64,000 bases of DNA from Ulva prolifera (lineage: Eukaryota; Chlorophyta; Ulvophyceae; Ulvales; Ulvaceae): contig CM041198.1 in NCBI GenBank assembly GCA_023078555.1, positions 9,967,836 through 10,031,835 of the forward strand, in the 5' to 3' direction. The notes beneath the pieces are model-generated. The model was not told the DNA's origin and did no database searches. It saw only the letters and a list, made by a program, of their open reading frames with translations. The position numbers were made by a program, and so were the translations under genes. Shown here piece after piece: positions 12,497 through 24,233 of the stretch (position 1 is the first letter of the stretch; every line of letters begins with the position of its first letter).

Positions 12497-15391
12497 ATGC
12501 ATCAGGGAAAAAGTCCACCAAATTTTGTGAGAACCTTGCAGCCTCGAGGCATACTACATAAAGGAGAACTGGTCTTCAGTGGTCCCCACAGCATTGCGGT
12601 CCAACATGCAGCCATAAACCTTTTGCAGGTGCAGCAGAGGTGGGAGAAACCTCTGGTGTACGCGTGTGCATGCATGAAGCAGGCACTGCAAGCAGCCGGC
12701 TACTCGCAGGCTGAGCAGCTGGGATTCTACTTGCGTGGCTCTCTGCCACAAGGGTGTGCGGTAGAGAACGTATCAGACATCGACATGTCTGCTTATGTTC
12801 TGTCCAAGGCTGAGGGAGAGTGTGATGGCAGGGAAACGGTGCTGCAAGGACTGCTGCGCACTGCACGGTCCGTAGCAATTGCAGACTTCCCCTTCGTTAC
12901 TAAAGCAGGTCTGCCACCATCGCTATAACAGGGTATGCCCCTGAGGATGCATGTCTCAATTGCAGCACTCAGTTGCTCATGCCGATGTTGTTAACCTGGG
13001 GATGCTGTGCGACTGCATGATCCATGATGGGTCTACTTCTGATGGCCCCCTTTGCCCTGAGGCTGCAGTTCCCCGGATGTAAGAACTTGGTGTGATGCTG
13101 GTAGCTGTCTGCTGGCTCAAACAGCTACACCGCATGTAGATGTGCACAGCTGCCGATAGCTCTCTCCAATGTAATACCAAGCAAAACGCGTGCGCAACAT
13201 GGATTGATGCCCAACATGGATTGATGCTGCTCAGTCGATAGCAACGCATGTCGCAGACTTCAGTGCATACATGCAGAATTAAAGGTCCATATCATTGAGG
13301 CGACCTCACCGCTGGGCCAGGCAGTAGAGGCGGCCATGACTGCTAAAGCAGGAGCTGCAACAGCTTCCGCACCGCAGCTCCCCCTCGCTCTTGCGCACCG
13401 AATTCCAGAGAGCTTCAACCTTGCAGCAGCCTCTACTGTCGTTGAGGGCGTTGATCTGCCAGCAATGCTTCCGGCACAGTTGCGCGTCCCTGAGTACACC
13501 ACGCTTCAGTTTCTGGCAGCGGACGTCCGATATGCCCTTCAGGCTTCTCAGCAGGCCCTGGAAAAAGAGCAGATTCAGGCAAAGTCAACAGCCTTTGGGC
13601 GGCTTAAGCTGCTTGCGTCGACAGTCTTTGGCGCATCTGGAGCTGCCTCCAAGTACAGCTCCAACAGCTCAGCTCAGCGGCATACGCGTGTGGCACGCTG
13701 GGTGATCAAGCGCTGCATCCGTGCTGCCTTTGAGCTCGTGCAGGCCGAGGCTCATTGTTACACGCGGGATCTCTACTGGTGTTGCAATGCTGTGCAGCAG
13801 CACCTGCCCGACACCCTGTCCACCCTGCAGCAGCAGCACCCTCCAGCCGTCACGACCGCCGTCAAGAAGGCTCTGGCTTCGCTTGACAAGTACGTGCCCA
13901 AGCACCACACTTCCAATGATGACTGCAGCCACAAGCAAGACAGCAGGAAGCTCGCAGGAGCACTGTGGTTCCTGCTGGAGCAGTACGTTTCGATGCACGA
14001 ACTATCGAGCAAGGACGTGATGCGCAGCACACGTGCAGCTCTGCGAGTCGTTACTGTTTTGGACGTGTTGGCACTAGCATGCATGACCACAGTGCCTGAC
14101 CAGTGGAGGCCAGGTTGTGAGGTCCTAGAGGCAGCACGACTGCTTGAGGCTGGCCATGGCAATGTGGAGCCGCCAAATGGCTTTTCAAGCATTCTAAGCC
14201 AGTCCAGCCACTTAGATCACGCCCACGCCACCAGCCAGGACGAGATCGAGCAGGCTCGCATCTCTGCGGCTCAAAAGGCTGCAGCCCAAGGCCTGCTGGA
14301 GGATAACATGGTGTGTGCCAGTGTCAGTGACCTCCCAGCTGCGCCCCCTGTACGCGAGTTCTTCTGGGAAAACGCGCTGGACAAAGAGGCGGTGTGTGTG
14401 CTGCTGGAGGCGCTGCAAAAGGATGCAGTGACCGCAGCGACTTTTGAGCCCTTCGTTATCAGAGGTGGTGCAAATTCATGGTTGGACGGCAACAAGTGGA
14501 GCATTGACCAATTGGTGATGCGTGCCGGTGACATGCGGGGCACAGTGCGGGTATCACCCTCAAGGGAATTCCCTTTTGTTATGCCAGCACATGCTGATGC
14601 GTTGGCGGAGCTTGCCGGCCGGGGTAGTGCCCCCACCATGACCACCGAGGCACGCTTCCAGGCTGCTGCTGAGGCCCATGTGTCGATGCCATCTCACAGG
14701 CGATGCACGCGAGCTCTTCCTGAAGCGAGGGGTGTTTGTGCAGATGAGCATGGCAGAGTGGGCTTTGCGGAATCTTCCACAAGATTGGTTTGCACATAGT
14801 AAAAGCCTGGTGGACCCAATTGCGTATGGAACGTGTGCCCCATGCGTTGGGCCTCATTGTGGCTCACCCCGTGTGCAACCAGAATGGTACTACATGCAGG
14901 CTCACTTGCGTGGTGACTTGTTGAAAGATCTTGACGGTCAATGCGGTGCCATGCCTCTGCTGCAGTCTGCTCTGCAGGATGTCGCAGCAGAAGCGAGAAG
15001 GCAGCCACGACGATTAGAGTCAGAACCAGTGAAGGTGACACAGGCTCCCCGATTGTGGCTATCTCCTGGAGGTGCAATTAGTCCGCTCCACTTTGATCTC
15101 TCCCTTTCACATCTTGTTCAAGTTCATGGAGCAAAGAGGATGACGTTTTACTCTCCCGATCAGCTGAGCTTGCTACGACCGTTCCCCTCCAGCCATATGT
15201 TATCAAGGCGGTGCACTTATGATCGTTGTGGACAGACGGACTGGTCAACCACAGCGAGTCAGCCGCTGCGGGCCAAGGTGACCACACTGGGGCCAGGGGA
15301 TATCGTGCTATTTGCGCCACTGTGGTCCCACCACACCATATCAGCGAGCCCAAGCGCTTCGGTCACCTTCCGGGTGCAATGCATGATGTAG
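12497..15391 (+). CDS. Nucleotidyltransferase-JmjC/cupin_8 fusion protein
   Basis: Three exons, 12497-12908, 13277-14679 and 14744-15391, join in frame to about 820 aa. Residues 1-240 look like a bacterial aminoglycoside-type nucleotidyltransferase: FYLRGSLPQG-x7-SDIDMS is the GS-x-x-x-G...D-x-D site, TKAELKVHIIE could supply the third strand, and farther on RWVIKRCIRAAFELVQAEA then YTRDLYWC resembles the helical C-terminal half of such enzymes. From about residue 360 comes a JmjC/cupin_8 domain: FEPFVIRGGANSW, then LHFDLS (15086-15100) giving the His-x-Asp iron ligands, then FAPLWSHHTIS giving the distal His. The pair is expected to be an Fe(II)/2-oxoglutarate oxygenase. Substrates of either half are unknown. 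The 64-nt intron 14680-14743 is needed to keep the frame. A palindrome lies just upstream. Confidence 0.75.
13195..13227 (+). repeat. Tandem duplication, 17-nt period, in intron 1 of the NTase-JmjC gene
   Basis: CAACATGGATTGATGC occurs twice (13195-13210 and 13212-13227), separated by one C. It is intronic. Confidence 0.9.
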
Positions 15392-16018
15392 ATGCCAAGA
15401 TCCTAGCAGATGGCTTCGCAGGATGAACAACTGAACAGCAACGCCAGGTGCTGGAGTCTTGCCAGTCCACTGTACCTCCGGATCAGGCATACCGTTCTGA
15501 ACTGACAAGTTCAGAATCTGATCTCAAGCGAAGATCGCCAATCTGCTATGATGAGTAGCAGGCACCACGATGCACTGAGTATATTCGTCGTTGTTGAAAC
15601 ATCGACAAAGCATCGCGACGACGAGGCCCAGGGCCGCAAGGCTGCTGCCGGCTGTGTGCATCGCGTGGTTGATGATTTTGATCGTTGCAAAATGCTTTTG
15701 TGAGCTGCCTGGGGTGCCAAATGTAGATAGCATGCTTTTCACAATCAGTGCACCGCCTGAAACCCATCGGCATGCATGGCGCTTTTTAAATCGAGTTGAA
15801 TTCAGCATGGGGAAGGTCTAGCATCCGGGAGTGTAGTGTGCAAGACATATTACTGCAATATAATTGACTGTATTCGACCTCAAACGTGCAGTTCAACAGC
15901 ATCAGCATTGTCGACTTGACCACGGCGCGAGTTGTTGCAAAACGTCGATCTGTCGCGCAGAGCACACATCGTGTCCCTCTGACCACGCCCTTAGAGGTGA
16001 ATGTATTTCATATAAGAC
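15392..16018. other. Spacer with no recognised gene
   Basis: Short frames only. It probably contains the 3' UTR of the NTase-JmjC gene and the promoter of RSP9. Confidence 0.4.
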
Positions 16019-17041
16019 ATGGTGGCAGTTAGTCCGAATCTGACACTTACGCTCGAAGCACTGGGCTCGCACGGTGCCATACTGTCCACAGAGGTCAAGG
16101 TGCAGCGAGTGGCATGACTGCATGCAGCCCTACCATAGCTCAGCATCATGAGCCTGGCTTGTTGCTGCAGGCTGCTCTTGTGCATAGTCTTCCCCTGAAG
16201 GAAGCTGAGCTGAATGTCAATGGCTTGGCGCTGTGGGGACGCATCAGCGCGTTGAATGGCAAGGACTACCTCATAGCGTCTGCAAATGAAGACTTGCGCG
16301 CAATTGAAGATAAAGTTGTAAGCTCGGTGATGTACTTTTTCTCTCAAGATGGCATTGAGTGGTCTGACCTGGGGCAGGCAACCAGTGCAGACAAGCGCAT
16401 TGCAGCCCACATGCAGACTCTGCTGTGTGGTGACCCACAAAGGAAGCATTACTGGCCCCCTAAAGCTGAACAAGAGGAAGAGGAAGCTATTGGTGCGCAT
16501 GTTAGGCTGAGAATTTAGCCCATATGATGTGGTGTGGCCCAACCAAGCAATTGCATCACAGGTGATGAGGAGGGCAATGAAAAAAAGACCATGCACGAGG
16601 AAGTCACTGAGCTGCACCGACTGCGTGTGATGGTTGACCAAATTACAAGTCAGACCAACTTGGTGCCCACTGGCTGCCAAGTCATCAATGCAGACGGCTG
16701 CATCGTACCCAATCCCCTGTTCTCTGGAATTGACTACCCAGACAAGCTGGAGGGGTTCTACCATCAACATCTAGGTCCGAAAGGTAGGTTAAAACTTTGA
16801 CACACGGGCCGGAGTTCTTTCATGCCTCTAAATTTATACTGATCATCTTGTAGGTAACAGTGCCGCTGAAGACGTGAGGGGAAGCTGGTCACTCATTTAT
16901 GACAAGTTCAGATCTGTAACAATTTGTCGAAACCTTCTGTACATGGGCTACTCATTCTATTACAACTCAACTAACAGAACTTGGGGCGGTTTCTACCACG
17001 GCGATGGCCTGAAAAACAATGATCTGATTTTCATGTTGTGA
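16019..17041 (+). CDS. RSP9: Radial spoke head protein 9 (RSPH9/RSP9)
   Basis: Structural protein of the radial spoke head in motile cilia. Four exons, 16019-16108, 16171-16492, 16562-16783 and 16854-17041, join in frame to 273 aa, close to the 276 aa of the human protein. The start MVAVSPNLTLTLEALGS parallels the family N-terminus. Family landmarks are LALWGRISALNGKDYLIA, the segment VVSSVMYFFSQDGIEWSDL, the mid-region ELHRLRVMVDQI, the segment RGSWSLIYDK, and the C-terminus GFYHGDGLKNNDLIFML, which corresponds to the conserved end of RSPH9. The intron at 16109-16170 is required, since the downstream in-frame ATG would lose the conserved N-terminus. Presence of this gene argues that the alga keeps, or only recently lost, motile cilia. 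Confidence 0.93.
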
Positions 17042-17208
17042 TTGGTGCCCAGGCAACTCAACGCCACAAGTTGCGTGTGCCAGCCAACCTTCCATGTTGA
17101 TGCCCAGCTGGCATAATCGCTGCTTATTGCCGCAGGTGTTGGAGTGCATAACATCACATGATATACGGGAGTACTGTGACGACAATTTGAATGAACATAT
17201 CCAGCCTG

Positions 17209-17223
17209 TGTAACCTGTTGTAA
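17209..17223 (+). terminator. Two TGTAA poly(A) signals of RSP9
   Basis: TGTAA at 17209-17213 and again at 17219-17223, about 170 nt after the RSP9 stop. Confidence 0.5.
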
Positions 17224-17404
17224 TCACACCTATACACACGCACACATCTTAAGGAGTTGCCATATGTTGCTAGACCACATCAATGATTTTTCCGAACGCA
17301 GGGATAGGTGCTATATGCCAGTGCTTCTGTGTTCGCCATTGGTCAACAATGTTCCCTTTTGATCGCTTCCAATCTAATCATTGACTAGCTCTCACCTGCT
17401 ACAA

Positions 17405-17409
17405 TTACA
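17405..17409 (-). terminator. TGTAA poly(A) signal of the PDE gene
   Basis: Minus-strand TGTAA 19 nt past the PDE stop codon at 17428. Confidence 0.5.
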
Positions 17410-17427
17410 CAGCCCCACGAGAAATTT

Positions 17428-20115
17428 TCATGGTTCAATTGAATCATCGTCGCGGACAGGTTGTCCCTCAGCAATGCCATTGCTGCGTTGACCAATTATT
17501 GCCAGGCCTTGCCCAATAATGCAGTTTTTCTCATCATTTAGCAGCAACAGCAACATGTCTGCATTGCCCCTGCATTGCAAATTCGTAAGTCTTTCAATTC
17601 TTTCGTGCAGGCATATGCATTTGAAATGCGTTCTGCATGAAGCACACCATGAATTTCTGGCAGGGTTATGGAAAGGAGACGCCAAGGGGCTGGCATGCAC
17701 GAGCTCGGGTGTACGAGTCGGGTCTTGCAAGACAGCTGTCGGATCGTTCATGTCTGCGAGCTCTGCCCACAGCGTCTGATTATGTGCTAGGAGACCACGC
17801 GCCGTAGCGTAGCTTGTCGGAGCTATCTCTTTCAGCAGATCCCATGTTGGTCCGACAACAAAGCCCAGGAACACTTTCTGCATCCGCAACACATGTCAAA
17901 TACCCAGGTCCGAATAGACATCTCTCGAGCTACACTTTGACTTGGACAGGCAAGGGCCTATGAGCTGCACAGCGCATGATACCTGAGACTCAGCAATCGC
18001 AACGGTTTCTCGGTCACACAGTGCTGTCACATCCAGCCCCATCTCCTTTTCGGCGTCTCCTTGCCGGAAGAACTCTTCGTACACTGCACGAGTCCACATG
18101 CCAGCCATGACTGGAGGCCGGCACACATTGCTAATGTCGGCTGTGTGCATGATTGTCTTCATTGCTAATAGACGTCCCCCAGCATCAGGCCCATCCCAGA
18201 AGCTGGGTGACTGCAAGTCTGCTCGGGCCTGGGCAAGCATCTTGCTGTGCGCAGCCATGTCTGTTGCCAATATTATCTCGGTGACCAACCTGCATCAAAT
18301 CTGTGATCAAACTTGCAATGGATCTGGAAGCCACATGCGATGCAACAGACCCAGTTTGCCTGTGACAGTCTATGCCCTGCAGTGCTTTGTCTCAACCGGT
18401 TGCACATGCTTTGGGATGTAGCAATGCGTGCACAGGTATGGGCATACCTCCGCACATAGAAGTAATCCTCCCTGGACATGTTGATGAACAAGTTGCATTC
18501 TGGAGCTTGCAGAATTTTGAAGCCAATGCTCAAGGAGAGGGCCTCATTGCTGCTCTGATCATTATACATCAGCGCTTGTTCATCTTGTGTGCGTGACAAA
18601 AATGAGTTGCTCAAGCCTGGATGGGCCACATCATGGAGGATGGCAGCCAAGACCATAGCAAACAGTTCCAGGTCTGTAAACTTGCGATCAAGATCATCCT
18701 GAGTCAAAATGCATAGCAGTGCCTGAGTGACATCTGCGGCATGCGTGCTATTGTGATATGGATTTGGCCTGCAGGCAGTGAGTCGCGGATTCAATCTCTG
18801 AAGATGTGACACAGTCTTCACGTCTTGCACGTGGAACCGCACATGTAATGATGCTCGACAGCCTTCAAAAAATTGGCGGCACTTTCTACGGAAACGTTCA
18901 AGTTCGTCAGTAGCCTGAAGTGATTCAAAGCAGCGAGGCCGACCATCAGCAAAGGTTGCCGATTACTCAGCTGTGCAACTCTATTGACATTGAATGCGCT
19001 CCAGCTGAGAACGTTCTCCATTTCCTTCTCTAGATCTTGTTGGGATCGTTGTCTTAAGCTCCCGAGAAATCGCATAGCAGACATATGTTGGTTTGCCGCG
19101 GCTCTGAAGCGCCTACACAAACATACAACGTTCATCCATGTACAGCTCTGGTTCTTGCAGTCAGTTACCAGGTCAAGAGCCACCTCGTGCAGAACACCAC
19201 GTGCAGCTATCAACATGGCGCAGCGAAGTTATTACGGCATTAGGGAGCCCGGAAATGAAATTTCAGCACCTTCACAGCGGGGCCGGTCAAGTCAGATAAG
19301 AGTTGCGAGAGAAACAGGTCAAGGCGTACCCACCACCAGACCTTGCTGCACTGAGCTTTCTGTTTGTTTCTGGGGCATGTATATGCTCCACAGTGAACGA
19401 TTCCCTATACAAGTTGAAATACCGTATTTCTGGGTCTGTCAAATTTCCCGCAGGAAGAGGGAGTGACTCTTTGGTCGATGGTCTGATAACCGTCTCCAAA
19501 TCCGAGTCATTTATTGATGCTTTCAGCCGGCTGAGGCCCCTCCGTGCTTGAGGACCAACGTGCACAGACACAGTATCTGCCTCGACCAGGAGTATATCTG
19601 AAATCAGCTTCAATACCGCTTCTTGCTCCGTCATACCGAGGAGCCTGGCTGCCGACAAGCGTGCCGTGTGCGTCGAAAGGCAGATTGTAATTTGCAAAAA
19701 AGGCGTGACTGACGTAGTTCACACGAGCTTAAGCTCGAGAAAGCGAAATTATGGATACTTCGCCTTAAAAGTCCCGGTAGAAATTCTGGAATCGCCCTAG
19801 CAGCGCTTCCGAGGTCGCTGAAGACGTGGACAGCGACCTGTATGCCGCTGGCGGTAGATTTGGCGCTATGAAGTCCGACATGCCGCTAACGTGCTCATAA
19901 ACTGTGACCGTGCAGCCGGGTGTGACAACGGTTGTTGGCGCAGGTGCTGGGTGAATCTGGACATGATCTAAAAGTACATGAATACACCGAAGACAACGCT
20001 TGAATACTATTCGCGCCTCCTCGTTCCGGAGGAACACATAGTGCTGCTTTGGCGGGGTGGTAGAACAGCTGTGTGTTACAAAGGGCCGAAATGTCACCCG
20101 CCATGCGCCGGCCAC
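17428..20115 (-). CDS. 3',5'-cyclic nucleotide phosphodiesterase (PDEase_I)
   Basis: Hydrolyses cAMP and/or cGMP. Reading the minus strand: an exon at about 19050-18818 gives LSWSAFNVNRVAQLSNRQPL and FLKAVEHHYM, the start of the catalytic domain. An exon at 18780-18440 has HNSTHAADV (near 18755), ILHDVAHPG (18616-18637) and YNDQSSNE, the metal-binding and signature motifs of class I PDEs. An exon at 18288-17990 has MHTADISN, then a segment matching the catalytic C-half. The last exon (17892-17428) reads MQKVFLGFVVGPTWDLL and ends after a variable tail. Upstream exons (about 19700-19290) contain MTEQEAVLKLISDILLVEAD with no named domain, and the true 5' end is uncertain. A second upstream ORF with hydrophobic segments (20794-21741) could be its N-terminus. 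Which cyclic nucleotide is used cannot be told from the sequence. Confidence 0.82.
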
Positions 20116-20167
20116 TCAGGCAATGTGGGCTGTGGGCTAGTCTAGCTGCAAACACCGATGCGCCGGC

Positions 20168-20337
20168 GCACCCGACCTCCTTATCGAGACCCCCCGCGGA
20201 TGGGTCACAGCGTCATGCTTCGTAATTGGCGAACCGAGCATGACGGTGTCTCCGTCGGGCCAACAGCGCGCAGGCAACAACCCGCTGGGGCCCCATGGGG
20301 GCGCCTTTGCCATGGCTGCAGTAATGCGTTGCTCATA
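20168..20337 (+). pseudogene. Inverted duplicate of part of the 20794-21741 ORF
   Basis: About 76 nt (20168-20250) match, at roughly 95 percent by eye, the minus strand of 21645-21484. In translation both read DLLIETPRGWVTAS and CF-V-x-GEPSMT. The minus-strand copy has 63 extra nt (21 codons, in frame) between the two blocks, flanked by TCATG on both sides. Similarity stops abruptly after GEPSMT; the plus copy runs on in frame for about 29 residues to a stop near 20337. It looks like a gene fragment copied in opposite orientation. Confidence 0.55.
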
Positions 20338-20793
20338 GAGGATGTGACGTTGCATAGTTGACAAGATGAAGGCTGTGTTGCCGTGCTATTTGCAGCGGCA
20401 TGTGCTGTCTCATCTTCCAGGCTGCGTATGCTCTTCAACAGAGCTGTTAGATACTCTAGACACACTCAAGTATGATTGAATTAACGTCGGCCCGATGTTT
20501 AGCGAATAGCTGCGTACGAGCGGCAGTATCTCGAGATGGTTGCGCTAGCGCTAACAGCAACGGTTGCCCTTCCTCAAGCCGGACAGCATCGGTACATATA
20601 CGACATCGAATTACGCCTTCATACATGTTTTCGTTGCTGCATCGCACGGGGCTTGTTGTATACCGATTGCCGCAGCCTGCGAGATACTCCAGCCGCGAGA
20701 TTGTACATGTTTCATGTAACATGAGACCACATATATATGGCCTCTGAAACATCATGAACTTTTCTCTAATTACTGCTCTTTTGGTCGTTGATA

Positions 20794-21741
20794 TCATGGG
20801 TGATGTCCGCTGGTGACCATGTCGTGTTCGAGGTACTTGCACGTTGGGCAACAATGGCTCATGCCAACTATCGCTGCAATGGCCGATGAGACTATGAAGT
20901 TGGCAAGCAAGAAACCTGCCATATCACGGCTGCGTGACATTAGCGCCTGCTGAGCTGCGTAGAAGCGACAACAAGCCTTTGTCAAGCAATCAATCTTTGT
21001 CTTGCAGCCCACGCCGGCCAGAAAGTGCAACACAAGCATAGACGTAATGCTGCATGCCGCTTGGTTCAATACCTCCACAGATGAATCTAGCGAAATAGTA
21101 ACAAGCAATCGTCTTGTGACGATAAGTTCAATGGATGGTAAGCATCGACTTTGACTACACAAGGCTGCGGGGCCCCATGCAATGTACGTGTGCGACGGGC
21201 CCTGAAAAGCCCAAGCACACGCAACGCAGAAAATCATGCAAACCTCATTAGCTGTCGAAATTACCCCGAACTGGTTACAGGATATCATCGTGTTTGAAAG
21301 CGGGCCGTTCCAGGCTGCAGGCTCCGCCGCTGTGGGCTCGGGGTTGCATTTGCTCGACCAATGCAGTCGCGCGGCGCTGATAACATCCGCATAGAAGTAC
21401 GGATCGTTTGCGTTGCGTGTGACTTCAATTATTCCTATCGCGCACAGCCACGGCGCCAAGGCTACCGCGACGGCGAGTCGAAACTGCGCGCGAGGCCATG
21501 CCGTCATGCTCGGTTCGCCAAATACGAAGCATGAGTCATGCTGCATGACGCCGTGTACTATCTGAGAAAGTTCACTGGTTGATGCTGTATTACATGACGC
21601 CGTAACCCAGCCGCGGGGGGTCTCGATAAGGAGGTCGCCAGCGCACATGCAGCAATGCATGGCGACGCCCTGTGTATCTCTGAGATATGTCCTTGGAACC
21701 GTGGCACGACGGTCGACCGCCGTGGCCCCTTCTTGCATCAA
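20794..21741 (-). CDS. Predicted multi-pass membrane protein ORF (unknown; possibly upstream part of the PDE gene)
   Basis: An open frame of 315 codons with four hydrophobic stretches (FRLAVAVALAPWLCAIGII; VCMIFCVACAWAF; SMLVLHFLAGVG; GFLLANFIVSSAIAAIVGM) and many cysteines. A further exon-like frame follows at 20456-20720 (CRICTDAVRLEEGQPLLLAL). No family was recognised. Same strand as, and directly upstream of, the PDE, so it may encode a membrane or receptor part of that protein. Alternatively it is a separate gene or a chance ORF. A partial inverted copy lies at 20168-20337. Confidence 0.35.
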   Translation of the reverse strand: MMQEGATAVDRRATVPRTYLRDTQGVAMHCCMCAGDLLIETPRGWVTASCNTASTSELSQIVHGVMQHDSCFVFGEPSMTAWPRAQFRLAVAVALAPWLCAIGIIEVTRNANDPYFYADVISAARLHWSSKCNPEPTAAEPAAWNGPLSNTMISCNQFGVISTANEVCMIFCVACAWAFQGPSHTYIAWGPAALCSQSRCLPSIELIVTRRLLVTISLDSSVEVLNQAACSITSMLVLHFLAGVGCKTKIDCLTKACCRFYAAQQALMSRSRDMAGFLLANFIVSSAIAAIVGMSHCCPTCKYLEHDMVTSGHHP

Positions 21742-23381
21742 CTAGTGCTGCGTGTGACATTGATCCATTCATGATTACGGTCCCCTTCGATTCTGTACGT
21801 AAAGCTTTGGACCTATCCCCGGAGATACTGTGGTGCGCGCCGGAATCCTCAAGACATGGGAGATAGAGGGCATGTCACGTCAGCCCTATTGTGCTGTGGG
21901 GCATATCAACAAGTCGGGCGTCGCCCCTCACCATCATGATGCCCATACAGGCATCGGCCTGTGCCATCACAGGGACGGACAGAGGGGCAGACGATCCAAC
22001 ACACGAACCTGCAACCTACAGAGAAGCCCTCTGTCCAGGTCTGCCGGAATCCGGGTTGCCGGATCGCGTCAGCAGACGGCTCGATCGTCAACCTGCAGAA
22101 TCCTGGGGTGTCAATCTGAAGGTCACTGGGGGGGTGGTGGATGTACATGGCGCATACACGTGCAGAAGTGTGCCTACCTCTGTGGCGTTTCGACCATGCT
22201 CCGGACACGCCTTCAGGAAAGTGGTCTGAGAGGATGCATGCATGACATCTCCAAAAACATGTGTTCTGCAAACCCACCGAGCTTGCCGTTGATCCACATC
22301 ACTCGCAAACCGCTGCCCAGCCAGTCAGATGTGGTGCGCCGAGTGCAAACCAGGATTGTCCCAGCAGACAAAACTCCCCTCCCCTGCACACCCCGGGCTT
22401 CTGACACTGCCAGCCCTCTACCCCCCGCGATCGGCCATGCTTGCCCATCGCGCAGGCACCTCCCCCCTCATCTCTGACCTGCCCGCATCTCCACAGCTGG
22501 CCCGCTCCTGTCCTCTTCTGTGAGGACTCTGCGGAGAACTTGCGAGCACACAGTGTGCAAATACGCTGTCAGCTTTCGGGTGCTGGACTGTTGTGCCACA
22601 CCGGTCATCGTCGCCATTGAAACAGGTCATGCACAGACGAGTGTGGACGTAGCTGAGTCATGCGCGCATCTGAAAGACCTCGACTTTACTTATCAGTGTC
22701 AGAAGATGCTTTCATTCTTGGCCCGGCCCCACGCAAGGGGGGGAGCGCTGATGCCCCATCTGTGTGGTGTGATGCAGTTGGATCATACAGTGGTCTTTGA
22801 TCATTGTACATCATTCTGTTGCATGCAGCGCTGGCTTCCAGCTCCCAGCAAGCGTCCTTGGAGCAAATGCAGAATGCTGTGCAGCTGGGAAAGAGTGTAC
22901 AGCAAATGATGGAGTGTGATGATGGTTCGCAGTCTTCCGATGCAATTGCAGGCGTAGTGAGTTGACTTGAGTGCACATGAGTCATGTGACATGACCCAGC
23001 ACACACAGCATGCAAGGCTAGCACAGCCAAGGTATACGAGTGTACTGTAGGCTGTGAGCTATGTCTTTCCAGACGAAGCCGTGATACCACCGATTTTCTA
23101 TTCTGTCCACACAAAGATATTGCATACCTATCCTAGACCACAAAATGCATGACCACCCTGCCCACACGCGCCCAGGCGTGCGTATGGAAGGCTCCTAAAG
23201 TCTCGAGAAAAGATGCACCATACATATGTGAATTAAACAGTCCAGGTGCATGAGAAGTGGCCATAACGGCAGGTGCTTACGCAATCAGTTCACATACCAA
23301 GCTGAAGGCCAAGTGACTAAGGCTAAATCGGCGCAGATTTTGTTTTGTGGGTGGGGGTGTGGGGTGCGCCTTGGGTGTGTG

Positions 23382-23634
23382 TTACAAGGACAAAGTCAAA
23401 GAGGCCGCCAGGGCAACGCACAAACACACCAACGCCACCGGCTCGGGTGTATGTGTATGCCGGAGTGTGTGTGGCGGCGTGTGTGTGGCGGCGTGTGTGT
23501 GGCGGTCTGGACGTTGCTTTCTGTGCGCTAGTTGCAACTGTGGCTTGGGTGAGTTGGACCGGGTTGGTGGTTGTCTTCTTGCGCTGCTCGCGGTTTTGCG
23601 GTGCCACCCGCCTTGCCGCCTGTTATCCTTGTAA
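23382..23634 (+). mobile_element. MITE-like repeat with TTACAAGG/CCTTGTAA ends, copy A
   Basis: Starts TTACAAGGACAAAGTC (23382) and ends CCTTGTAA (23627-23634), an 8-nt terminal inverted repeat over 253 nt. The first 60 nt match the start of copies B and C. No transposase frame, so it is a non-autonomous DNA element if mobile at all. Target duplications are not evident. Confidence 0.45.
23466..23515 (+). repeat. Minisatellite, 14-nt unit GGCGGCGTGTGTGT
   Basis: About three tandem copies of a GGCGGCGTGTGTGT-type unit inside repeat copy A. Confidence 0.85.
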
Positions 23635-24233
23635 GGCAGGTGTGATTGCATGAGATTACTCCTCGAAACAGCACGAATGCTGTTCCTGTCCACATCAGTG
23701 ATGTCACATGATGGACAGGTTATGGGTGCTGCGGCTGACAGGCCAGGTATGGGCATTGCTGTCCTGGCGGATGAACTAACGGCGTTAGGGCCTTGTGGCC
23801 TGAGAGGCAAGCCCCCACCTCTCCGCTCAAGGCGCCGTATGTACCCTGTGCATATGCGCAGACCCCGCTCCTGTCCTCTCTCTCTGCACTGCCACTTCAG
23901 CTGAAATGACGCCTAGATCACAGCAGATCGTCCTGTGGCCATGTCATGGGCAATCATGCACGCACATTCAAAGCTACTGTCATCGCCAAGTATTCCTTAC
24001 ACAATGGCCGTAAGTTCGAGAGGACACAACGTAGACACTTTGGCTGCCCAGCACTGCTGACAGACCCGTGAGACGGGCCACAGCTGGCTTGAGCTCATGG
24101 GCTACACTCTGGGGAAATTCCCAGACCGCACTACTGCGCCGCCTTTTGGGCGCTACAGTGCTCATGGCGATAAGCCGGGCTACAGCTCATTAGCGTGAGC
24201 TTCTGGTGAGGCCACAAACTTCTTGTATCACGA

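Noticed and set aside
14678-14799. Apparent frameshift in the NTase-JmjC gene
   Set aside because: A 64-nt GT-AG intron (14680-14743) restores one frame.
23323-23653. Overlapping Cys/Val-rich frames
   Set aside because: Made of a TG-rich minisatellite inside repeat copy A, not a gene.
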